This document shows positions 21,807 to 31,792 of a DNA stretch of 64,000 nucleotides, piece after piece. The position numbers were made by a program, and so were the translations under genes. Source of the stretch: Reclinomonas americana ATCC 50394 (Eukaryota > Jakobida > Jakobea > Jakobida); assembly GCA_048213135.1 (NCBI GenBank), contig PS015400.1:1-64000 (forward strand), given 5' to 3'. A model generated the notes under the pieces. That model was not told where the DNA came from and made no database searches. It worked only from the letters and a program-made list of their open reading frames with translations. The number at the start of each line of letters is the position of its first letter. Positions within the stretch are counted from its first letter, which is position 1.

Positions 21807-23191
21807 CTACAGTACGCGGAGGCACCGTCGTGAAGCCACACGACGCAACTTCAACTGGTGATCGTGAACCCAGATGCTCCGCTGACTAATGGCGCGCTGG
21901 TAGCCCTCCACCGACGAAAATCCCACCACCTGGGAGAGAGAGAGAGAGAGGAGGGGAAGAGGTGAGTGGTGAGTGGCGACTGCGTTGTTGGGAACACGTG
22001 CTCCCACTGCAAGCGCACCATGAACGGCGTGTCGACCATTTTCCTGGAGGCCGACACAATGGGCCCGAACCGCTTCAGTGCCTTCAAAATGTCGTCACTT
22101 CGGATCCCCGCACAGTTGGCCACGTAGATCTGCAGTGCAGGAGAATGCAGTCAGTGCGAGAAGCTGACGATTCCCCGGAGCAACAATCAACATACCACTG
22201 TCGCAGCTGTGTGCAGCGGAAGAGAGCAACACAAGTCAGGCATTGCTGTCACGCTTGTGTAGACGACACACACAAACAGTAAAACGCACGAGCTGGTGCA
22301 TCAGCAGCCGACCCGGCCGCCGCCGATGCTGCCGCCGCTGATGATGATCCTCTGTCGGCAGCCGCCGACCCTGGACCTGACGATGAAGAGGGCGAGGTGC
22401 CGCTTCCAGAACCCGACGCACCGCGACCACCACCCACAGCAATCGGCAACGGCAGCAGACCAGAGCCCGACGCCGCCGACCCGTCAACCACAGCCGCCGG
22501 AATGACATTGGGCAGGATTGCCGACGGGTAGACCATACCACTGCCTCCACCTGACCCTGCTCCCCCTGCACCTGCCCCTGGCACAGCCGACCCCGCTGCT
22601 CCTGCTGCTGCACTGCTACCACCACCACCACCACTGACAAGAGGCGCACGATGCTGGTCACGAATCACATCCGTCGACGGCTGAAACCGCACACTGCTCA
22701 CATCGCCATGAGTGACGATCCCATACACAGACAACCAATGACCGCATTTACACACTTGCGCGACACCTTGCCCGCCGACACTGTCGTTGCGTTGCACGCA
22801 GCAATGCACTGTCGCGCTTGCTCCTCATCCTCAACTATGTGTGTGCGCGTGTGTGTGTCAAGGAGGGTCCAAGTCGACAAGTCAAACACACACAAACGCA
22901 ACACTCAATCATTGCCCATCGAGAGCGCCCGTCTCGTGAGGGCGCCAGCAACAGGTTCGTCACGTGACCATACTGCGCAGCAAACTGCACCAGAAGCGCT
23001 CTATCCGTCTATGTGTGTGTAAGAGAGAGTGTCAGAGAAAGCATGAGAGAATGAGAGGACGACAGTGGCACCTCTCGATGCAACGGGACCACATGCACAG
23101 TGCGTCTCCTGCGCTCGTCATCAGAGGGAGATGCGGCAGAGGGATGCCGCGCTGGGCGACGAGGAGGGTGCCCTCCTCTCTCTCCACTCAT
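21807..23191 (-). CDS. Protein with two RNA-recognition motifs
   Basis: RNA-binding protein, probably nuclear. Start MSGERGGHPPRRPARH at 23191. RRM1 is assembled from several exons: RRRRTVHVVPLHRE, then ALLVQFAAQYGHVTNLLLAP and SRWAMIE (RNP1 position), then VEDEEQARQCIAACNATT. A long Gly/Ala/Ser/Pro linker follows (about 22640-22290). RRM2 begins VANCAGIRSDDILKALKRFG and ends GFSSVEGYQRAISQR, HDHQLKLRRVAS. The stop is TAG at 21809-21807. Neither RRM has the classical aromatic RNP residues in full, so RNA contacts may be non-canonical. Closest architecture is a splicing-factor-like dual-RRM protein, but I cannot name an orthologue. Confidence 0.72.
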
Positions 23192-23204
23192 TGCACACGG
23201 TGAA

Positions 23205-23368
23205 ATGGTCGGTGAAATCGCGCACTCTCTTTGTGGATCCGAGGAGCGCAGCATGCAGGCCTTTGATGCACTGCATCCGAGTCTCGACTACTATGAGACA
23301 CAGCAGCGACGGAAGCGGTTTGCATGCTCATTCCTGTGTCACTTTGTGCGTGTGCCTCTTGCTCACTC

Positions 23369-23417
<49 letters not shown>

Positions 23418-25963
23418 CAGGTCACCACAAGTGTTCAACCCGCTGGTCGCGCTCACATGCACCGCCACTACCTTCTTTGCAGCATTGCATTCCACCGGAG
23501 CCAGCAGGCGTGTTGTCTTTTTTTGCAAAGTGCTGCGCGTGCTCTCACTCTCACAGCTCCTGATGCAGCAGCAACAGTGCTGGCTCATTAGCGCATCGGC
23601 ATGCACTGAGCGATGAGATGCTGAAGTGGTTGAGCGAGCGTCGATGGAATGCGCAGCGTGGCGAGTGGGAGACGCAGTTGCCGATGCCGATTGTGCATGG
23701 TCGGCGACACTTGCCGCTTCTGTATGGGCGCTATGAGTTGCTCGGGGCACTGGGAGAGGTTTCGTGTCGTGCTGCGAGGAGGGAGGAAGGCGGGCGAGTT
23801 GTTCCGACCGTTTGCGATGCAGGGTGCGTTCTCGTTCATCTTCAAGGCTCGCGACCTGGCGGCTGTTAATAAGATGCCGCGTTGTGTGGCCATCAAGGTG
23901 CGCGGTGTTAGTGGAGAACACCGAGCTTTGCGCTCTTGTTTTTGTTGAGCTGGGCACGGTGCAGATCATGAAGCCGGGCGACGATGCAATTGGTGTGGAC
24001 GAAGCCGATGTGATTCGCAGGTTGCACCGCGATGCCGACGGCGCCGACATTAATGTGGTGCGTGTGCGGCGGACGTTTTGGGTCGATGGGAGATACTGCA
24101 TTGGTGAGTGTGCAAGTGCAGGTGTGCGATCGCTGCAGTGCTCAGTCGTTGCTGATCGCGTGGCAGTGTTTGAGTTGCTGCAAGAAACGCTCTTGTCGTA
24201 CTACCGCAGCATACCTGCACGATCCATTCCCATTGCCACGCTGAAAAAGATCGCTCTGCAAATGATGTGTGCGCTGGAGCTGTTGAGACAACACACGATG
24301 GTGCGTTGGGTGTTCTCTTTTGTATGCCAGCACCGCGCTGACGAGCTGCACTCTGCAGTTGCATGCCGACCTCAAGCCGGAGAACGTGCTGTTCAGTCGC
24401 AATGACAGTGCCGACGATGGGGGCAGCGGCAGCGGCGACGGTTCGCAATCGGCTCGCATCAAGATTGCCGACTTTGGAAACAGCTTTCGCTTGGACACGC
24501 GGTCGTTGTACTATGAGGATTTCCAGGTGCAGAGCCTCTTCTATCGAGCCCCCGAGGTGCGGTTGTAGTTGTTGTTGGTGGTTGTGTCGTTGTCTCTCAC
24601 CTCTGCGATCAGGTGCTGTTGGGGTGTGATTTCGGTTTTCCCATTGACATGTGGAGCGTCGGCTGCATTCTGTGCGAGCTGTACTTGACGGAGCCACTGT
24701 TCCGGTGTGCCACACCCACGGCCATGTATTTGCAGCTGAGCAAGTACTATGGCCGCAACTTTGCACGGCGACACTTTGCCAATGGCGTGTATTACCGTTC
24801 CTACGTGCCATCGATCATGGACGCTCAGGGACCGCCAAAGTTGCGTGCGCCGAGACTGGTTTGTTTTCCGAGCTGTGCACGACGGCACTTTACTCACTTT
24901 TTGTATGCGTGTGACAGGCCGCTGAGCCGTGCGGAGGAAGTGGGGCAGACCATTGCGACGTACAGTGAGATACTGGACTCGGGCGATCATCAGTTTGTCA
25001 GGTTTGTTTGCTGTGGAGGCGATGCGTCCATCCCCGTGCATGACCGTGCCCGACTGCTTGCGCGCAGTTTCATCGCTGGCCTGATGATGGTCAACCCGAA
25101 TGCCCGTCTGACACCGTTGGAGGTTTTGTTTCTTCACCCCGGCCAGTCTCACAATATTCTGACCTCTCCTTGGTTTGCAGGCCCTGCGTCATCCTTTCCT
25201 GTCTTCCCTCTGCCCGTTCAGACTGCTTGTTCCATCACCCGGGCAGCCCAGTGTGCTTGAACATGTTGGAAACCGACTGTCGGGTCCGTGCGCCGTGCTG
25301 GGCCGAGTGGCGTCATCGTCGTCCCAGGAGTCAGCGGCCGGAGGGTGAGCTCGCCACTGCCACTTGTGTTTCGTGCTTTGTCGATTTCACTCAGTTCATG
25401 TGTCCCGCAGTCCACACTTGTTGTCGCCACTGTCACCAATCGGATTGTCATCCTCGTTATCGTCTGCGTCGTCTTCGTCGTCGTCGGGCGCATCGCTGCG
25501 CAGGTGCGTGAGTGCGTTTGTTGTTCTTGACGAGTGCGACATCTTCTCACGCGCATTCAGCAGCGTCGTGGATTCGTTCCCTCCAGCACCAGCGATACCG
25601 AGACCTGGGCTACCGCATGTTGGCAACGGAATGGACGAGGATGGGGAGGAGGAAGACGAAGAAGTGGTGGAACTGCCCGTTAGTCGCCCAGCAGGAGCAT
25701 CCGCCGCTGCAGCCGCTGCAGCAATGCTCAGCCGTTCACCACAAGCTGGACCTTCGTCCTCGTCACCACCACCACCACCACCACCGGCTGCACCACTAAG
25801 CGCCGCCGCCTCGGCTCACGAGCGTTTCGCCAAGAGCGCTGTCGCTCGCATGATCGCCACAAGTCAGCAGTCGCACCAGCGAACGGCGCACGAGGCGGGA
25901 CTGCCTGACCCGATACCACACAAGAGGCCTGCGCACGAGTCGCAAGTGAGGAGCTCCAGCTAA
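23205..25963 (+). CDS. DYRK/HIPK-family (CMGC) protein kinase
   Basis: Dual-specificity-type kinase. Motifs in order: LLYGRYELLGALGE joined over an intron to GAFSFIFKARDL (glycine loop), PRCVAIKV (beta-3 Lys), LHADLKPENVLF (catalytic loop, as in HIPKs), IADFG, QSLFYRAPEV, PIDMWSVGCILCELYLTEPL, and GLMMVNPNARLTPLEV then LRHPF. A long insert follows the catalytic loop (SADDGGSGSGDGSQSA). The C-terminal tail is low-complexity with Asp/Glu, Ala and Pro runs. The expected activation-loop tyrosine just before QS is Gln (FQVQS). Start codon is uncertain: ATG 23205 would leave 13 bases to the divergent RRM gene start, whereas in-frame ATG 23253 leaves 61. The first two introns are not fully resolved. 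Confidence 0.82.
23371..23413. repeat. (GT)n microsatellite in intron
   Basis: About 43 bases of uninterrupted GT inside the first intron of the DYRK/HIPK-type kinase, immediately before its acceptor gcgtgcag. Alternating purine-pyrimidine, so potentially Z-forming and length-variable. Confidence 0.9.
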
Positions 25964-26045
25964 CGACACACTCCAATGAAATCCTTGCCAATCAAGCATG
26001 TCCCGTCGTCGCTGCGGTATTCAACCAATCGCACTGATAGAAAGA

Positions 26046-26436
26046 ATGAGAACATCGCTCGTGCCCTCTGACAGTGACTCGCACGAGTGCTACGCATGCG
26101 GTCGCCCATTTCACTTGCCATGTGAGTGAGATGACAGTCGCTCCGCACCCCCTCCATCGCCTCATCACTGCACACAGGCGCATCGTGCGAGTTTGAGTCC
26201 AGCACAGGGCCCTGCGTGCTGGTCACTGGCGACTGTGGTCACTGGTACGACTTGTACACTACGCATGCGCTGTCTTTTTCTCACTCTCTCGTGCATGCAG
26301 TTTCCACGCGCATTGCATCGAAAATCAGCAGTTGTCAGCATCACGATCGCATCACTTCATGTGCCCGCTGCACGACACCGGTACGCGACCGGCGCTCTGT
26401 GTGTGAGAGGGAGGAGACGTACGCGTGTCACTTGAC

Positions 26437-26468
<32 letters not shown>

Positions 26469-27023
26469 CAGCGGTTGAGTGGCACGAGGTGGAGAGGTCT
26501 CCGTTGCGAGCGGCACCTCCGCGACTTGTCGGCGGTAGCAGATTCGAACAGAGGCCAACTTCCGCACCGCCCATGCGGACAGAGGGCATTCCCACCGTGT
26601 GCCTCATCTGCCACACTCATTTGCTGGATCACTGTGCGTGAGGAGGAGGAGGCAGAGGGAGAAGAGATTCATCTTCTGATTTCGCTGCCATGTGCAGGCA
26701 TTATGTGCAAGCGCGATCCGGCATTGGCACACTTGTGTTCCGTGGCCAATGGCGAGTGTGGTCACTGGTTTCATGCACACTGTATCGAGTCGCACACCAC
26801 GTGTCCACTCGATGGTTCGTGGCCTCTCTGTGCCTTCACCGTGAAGGTTGATAAGGATCCTCACCAATCCTGGCTTGTAGGGCGACAGTGGACTGAGTGC
26901 ATTCAACCTCGCGACACGCTGCTGAATGATGACGACGACGACGATGATGATGATGATATCTACTGTAGAGTACCAATGGCGCCACCGCCCCCCATCGACG
27001 ATGACTTAATCGGCGACTTGTAA
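26046..27023 (+). CDS. Tandem RBX1/APC11-type RING-H2 protein
   Basis: Predicted cullin- or APC2-binding RING E3 component. Exons: 26046-26121, 26178-26244, 26301-26380, then from about 26472; phases close at each join. Domain 1: CYACGRPFHLPCASC, then CVLVTGDCGHCFHAHCIE, then CPLHD, which is the APC11-like order of zinc ligands. Domain 2: CLICHTHLLDHCIMCKRDPA, then CGHWFHAHCIE, then CPLDGSW, very close to the RBX1 pattern (CxICxxHxxDxCIxC...CPLD..W). The linker is about 45 residues. The tail has a ten-residue Asp run (about 26929-26957) and ends PPPPIDDDLIGDL. RBX1 and APC11 normally carry one such domain, and their N-terminal beta strand for cullin binding is not obvious here. Confidence 0.8.
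26441..26469. repeat. (GT)n microsatellite in intron
   Basis: About 29 bases of GT ending right at the acceptor gtgcag of the fourth exon of the tandem RING gene. Same arrangement as the GT run in the neighbouring kinase gene. Confidence 0.9.
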
Positions 27024-27141
27024 ACCAGCAACGAAGAAAAAGCACGGTGCAACCACACTCTATATTCGTCTGGCTGGGCACCACATAACAAGCGGGAGGT
27101 GAAGGGAAAAACACAGATTGCTGGCTGATGGCAAAAGGGCA

Positions 27142-30100
27142 TTACTCGTCCTTGACGGCCTTCTTGCTGCCGCCAAACACGGCCGACTTGATGAGCCTGC
27201 CCACGGCACGCACACGCGACCAGAACGAGCGAGCATACACGGCAATAATGCCCTCCGACACAATCTCCGTCGCATTGCTGGGAGTTGGGTAGAGCATAAT
27301 ACCGGGCATGGGGATGCGAATGGGGAAGCGATCCGACACGCACGACTGTGCAGGTGAGCAGTGAGCGATCCATGAGCGTTGCGTGCTTCANNNNNNNNNN
27401 NNNNNNNNNNNNNNNNNNNNNNNNNNNNNNNNNNNNNNNNNNNNNNNNNNNNNNNNNNNNNNNNNNNNNNNNNNNNNNNNNNNNNNNNNNNNNNNNNNNN
27501 NNNNNNNNNNNNNNNNNNNNNNNNNNNNNNNNNNNNNNNNNNNNNNNNNNNNNNNNNNNNNNNNNNNNNNNNNNNNNNNNNNNNNNNNNNNNNNNNNNNN
27601 NNNNNNNNNNNNNNNNNNNNNNNNNNNNNNNNNNNNNNNNNNNNNNNNNNNNNNNNNNNNNNNNNNNNNNNNNNNNNNNNNNNNNNNNNNNNNNNNNNNN
27701 NNNNNNNNNNNNNNNNNNNNNNNNNNNNNNNNNNNNNNNNNNNNNNNNNNNNNNNNNNNNNNNNNNNNNNNNNNNNNNNNNNNNNNNNNNNNNNNNNNNN
27801 NNNNNNNNNNNNNNNNNNNNNNNNNNNNNNNNNNNNNNNNNNNNNNNNNNNNNNNNNNNNNNNNNNNNNNNNNNNNNNNNNNNNNNNNNNNNNNNNNNNN
27901 NNNNNNNNNNNNNNNNNNNNNNNNNNNNNNNNNNNNNNNNNNNNNNNNNNNNNNNNNNNNNNNNNNNNNNNNNNNNNNNNNNNNNNNNNNNNNNNNNNNN
28001 NNNNNNNNNNNNNNNNNNNNNNNNNNNNNNNNNNNNNNNNNNCTCTGTCGCACAGACCTTCTGTCGCGTGCAGCCCCGCAGACCCTCGACGCCGTTGAAC
28101 TTGCCGAATCCTGAGATCTTGACACCGCCGAACGGCAGCGTCTGGATCAGGTAGGGGATGCCAAAGTCGTTGATGATGGTCTGTGCGCGCCACAGACACG
28201 CTGGTGAGCGGTGAGCCACGAGGACTGAAAGAACTAATGACTCACCGAGCCGGCCACAAGTTGCTTGCCCATGGCCTCCGCACGAGCATAGTTGGTGGAG
28301 AAGATCGACGACGACAAGCCGTAGCCTGCATCGCATGGGTGCGTGCGCGGTGAGAAAAAACAGTAACTGGAGGGAACCAAGGACGACTGCACGCATCACA
28401 CCAGTGCTGTTGGCATATTCCACGACCTCGTCATCCGAGCTCCACTTGAGCACGAGCATCACCGGGCCGAAGGCTTCCTCGTTCACAATGCGCATGTCGT
28501 GTGTGCAGTCCACCAGCACTGCAGCATTATCATTCGAAATCAGTGACGAGCGAGGCTCGACAACATGCCACACTCACGCAACTCGTAGGCTCGTAGAACT
28601 GGCCGCTGGGGTAGGCCGGGTTGCGGCGGCCACCGGCAAGCACGCGTGCGCCCTTGCTGACGGCGTCGCGCACCAGCTCTTCGACCTTGCCGATCTGTGA
28701 CGGCATGGTCATCGCACCGAGATCGACACCCGTCGGATCGCCGANNNNNNNNNNNNNNNNNNNNNNNNNNNNNNNNNNNNNNNNNNNNNNNNNNNNNNNN
28801 NNNNNNNNNNNNNNNNNNNNNNNNNNNNNNNNNNNNNNNNNNNNNNNNNNNNNNNNNNNNNNNNNNNNNNNNNNNNNNNNNNNNNNNNNNNNNNNNNNNN
28901 NNNNNNNNNNNNNNNNNNNNNNNNNNNNNNNNNNNNNNNNNNNNNNNNNNNNNNNNNNNNNNNNNNNNNNNNNNNNNNNNNNNNNNNNNNNNNNNNNNNN
29001 NNNNNNNNNNNNNNNNNNNNNNNNNNNNNNNNNNNNNNNNNNNNNNNNNNNNNNNNNNNNNNNNNNNNNNNNNNNNNNNNNNNNNNNNNNNNNNNNNNNN
29101 NNNNNNNNNNNNNNNNNNNNNNNNNNNNNNNNNNNNNNNNNNNNNNNNNNNNNNNNNNNNNNNNNNNNNNNNNNNNNNNNNNNNNNNNNNNNNNNNNNNN
29201 NNNNNNNNNNNNNNNNNNNNNNNNNNNNNNNNNNNNNNNNNNNNNNNNNNNNNNNNNNNNNNNNNNNNNNNNNNNNNNNNNNNNNNNNNNNNNNNNNNNN
29301 NNNNNNNNNNNNNNNNNNNNNNNNNNNNNNNNNNNNNNNNNNNNNNNNNNNNNNNNNNNNNNNNNNNNNNNNNNNNNNNNNNNNNNNNNNNNNNNNNNNN
29401 NNNNNNNNNNNNNNNNNNNNNNNNNNNNNNNNNNNNNNNNNNNNNNNNNNNNNNNNNNNNNNNNNNNNNNNNNNNNNNNNNNNNNNNNCTGTCGGTCCCT
29501 GGCGCATCTTCTTCGTTTTCTCGGCCACCTCCTCAATGAAGCGGTCGTACACTGTGTCCTGCACGTAGATGCTACGAAGCCAACACCACTTCAGCCATGT
29601 GGCCGCAGCGCGTGGAACCAGGGCACGATGCTCACCGTTCTGCCGCCAGACAGTTCTGACCGCAGTTGGTGAACACGCCGCGCATCACGTAGCCCATGAC
29701 CTGCGTCCAGTCGCAGTCGTCGCACACAATGAAGGGGTCCTTGCCACCCAGCTCCAGCACCACGTCGGTGAGATTGTCGGCGGCGGCCTTCATCACACGC
29801 TTGCCGTTCTCGGGGGAGCCAATGAACAGAATCTTCTCCACACCGGAGCGCACCAGTGCCTCGCCCGTCACACCGTCGCTGCACGCAACACAAAGAGTGA
29901 GAAGTTGGCAGAGGGAGAAAGAAAGAGAGAGAGGGAGAGAGCACGTACGAACCCGAGCAGCAGCTGCACGAGTTCGGCGTCGTGGCCATTGCGATGCAGC
30001 GCATCTTGAATGAAGCTGAAGAAGACACGTGCCGACCATGCTGCATACTCTGACGCCTGTGGATGCACACAAACACACCCGGGTGAGCCAGTGGTCTGTT

Positions 30101-30776
30101 GATAAGCATCCCAGCGTGGCGACACCAGACCTTGACACACACTCCGTTGCCAGCGAACAGCGCCGACACCAGCGGTCCGTAGATGTTGTGGAAGGGGTAG
30201 TTCCACGGAATAATGGTGCCAATCACACCCAGCGGGTGGTACTCGACCCACGCCTTCTTGGTGACCAGCATCAGCGGCACAGCGCGCGGCTCCGGCTGCA
30301 GCGCCTGCTCGCCATGCGCAATCGTGTGACGCAGCTTCTCGCACGTGGTGATGATCTCGCCCCACTGTGCCTCCAGCACTGCACCAATCGTCACCACACT
30401 GCGCGCAGTGCATGCACGCACAATGCACACACACGCACGCAACTCGTCTTGCCAGTGTCCCGACACGACATCTCACAGATCTCCTCCTGACGCTCGACAA
30501 TCGCCTCCAGCAGATCCGACAGCACCGCACGACGCTGGTCGAACGTGGTCTGTGCCCACTCACGCTGCGCGTGACGAGAGCGCGCCACTGCAGCTTCCAC
30601 CTGCGCGCACACACAGTGAGACATCGCACGCACACACACTGCTGCCCCGCGTGTGTGCATCTCACCTCCTCCTTGGTCATGCACTGCACCGGCGGCCCGA
30701 GGCTCTCACCAGTAGCCGGGTTGGTGCATGTCAGTGTCTGCGTGCGGGGGAGAGAGCGAGAGTGAGGTGCGGGCAT
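27142..30776 (-). CDS. ALDH22A1: ALDH22-type aldehyde dehydrogenase
   Basis: NAD(P)-dependent oxidation of aldehydes. Motifs in order from MPAPHSRSLPRTQ (30776): CTNPATGESLGPP, GVIGTIIPWNYPFHN (cofactor/anion-hole region), ILFIGSPENGKRVMKAA, VVLELGGKDPFIV (general-base Glu), FTNCGQNCLAAER (catalytic Cys), IVNEEAFGPVMLVLKW, and LPFGGVKISGFGKFNG then GLRGCTRQKVC. The C-terminal tail, PTPSNATEIVSEGIIAVY to KKAVKDE, is the extension typical of ALDH22 and fungal Msc7. Two large gaps (27391-28042, 28745-29488) remove parts of the catalytic and oligomerisation regions. No N-terminal membrane anchor, common in the subfamily, is visible if translation starts at 30776; an upstream exon in the gapped region could supply one. 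Confidence 0.9.
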
Positions 30777-31792
30777 GGTGACATGTGCAGAGTGTGAGAA
30801 GTCAGCGAAAAAAGAGCGCGACGCTGCAGCTGAGGAGAGAGAGAGAGCGCGCTGCGTGGACGACAGAAGAGCGAGAGATGTGCAGGAGTGCGCGCGTGTG
30901 TGTGTGTGCGTGTGTTGGAGACGACGATCATGCGTCTTTCGATCGCTGGCGATCGAGAAAGGAGTGTGCATCGAGCGCAAAAGTCGATGCCTACAGCTCT
31001 TCCACGTGCGCAACGGCCGTGGGAAACACGGGGAACGTGNNNNNNNNNNNNNNNNNNNNNNNNNNNNNNNNNNNNNNNNNNNNNNNNNNNNNNNNNNNNN
31101 NNNNNNNNNNNNNNNNNNNNNNNNNNNNNNNNNNNNNNNNNNNNNNNNNNNNNNNNNNNNNNNNNNNNNNNNNNNNNNNNNNNNNCACAGGGGCAGACAA
31201 CGAAGCGTTTTGGCATGTGAGAAGTCATCGAAAAAATGAAAATCGCAAGTGTGCCAAGGCCTGCATCGAACCCGCGACGCGCGCCACAAGAGGTGCAGCG
31301 GAAACACACACTCTCGTAGAGAGAGAGAGAGAGGTGAACCACGTTCCCTCCCATAGGAACGCACCTTGCGAGACGACGAGGCCATCAGCGCGTTGCTCGA
31401 AAAAATAAAAATTGTGGGCGACGATCGATTGAANNNNNNNNNNNNNNNNNNNNNNNNNNNNNNNNNNNNNNNNNNNNNNNNNNNNNNNNNNNNNNNNNNN
31501 NNNNNNNNNNNNNNNNNNNNNNNNNNNNNNNNNNNNNNNNNNNNNNNNNNNNNNNNNNNNNNNNNNNNNNNNNNNNNNNNNNNNNNNNNNNNNNNNNNNN
31601 NNNNNNNNNNNNNNNNNNNNNNNNNNNNNNNNNNNNNNNNNNNNNNNNNNNNNNNNNNNNNNNNNNNNNNNNNNNNNNNNTTTTTCGATTTGATCCGATG
31701 TCTAAACACGGCAAGTAGTGGGCGTCCAGTTGACGTTCTCTTCGATCGGTTCACAGCTCTTCCGTCTCTCCCACACACACACACACGCCACT
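30777..31792. promoter_or_regulatory. Divergent intergenic region between ALDH22 and La genes
   Basis: About 1 kb with two gaps (31040-31185, 31434-31680). The remainder has GA-rich tracts and A/T patches such as tcgaaaaaataaaaatt (about 31397-31413), unusual in this GC-rich window. No gene supported. It should contain promoters for both flanking genes, and possibly a missing 5' exon of ALDH22. Confidence 0.45.

Noticed and set aside
20937-23191. CNOT4 orthologue (RING plus RRM in one protein)
   Set aside because: Domain order is reversed (RRMs upstream, RING downstream), the RING is C3H2C3 rather than the CNOT4 C4C4 type, and an in-frame TAG separates the parts.
23100-23591. Poly-Val/Cys ORF through the GT repeat
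   Set aside because: The valine/cysteine run is translation of the (GT)n microsatellite in an intron.
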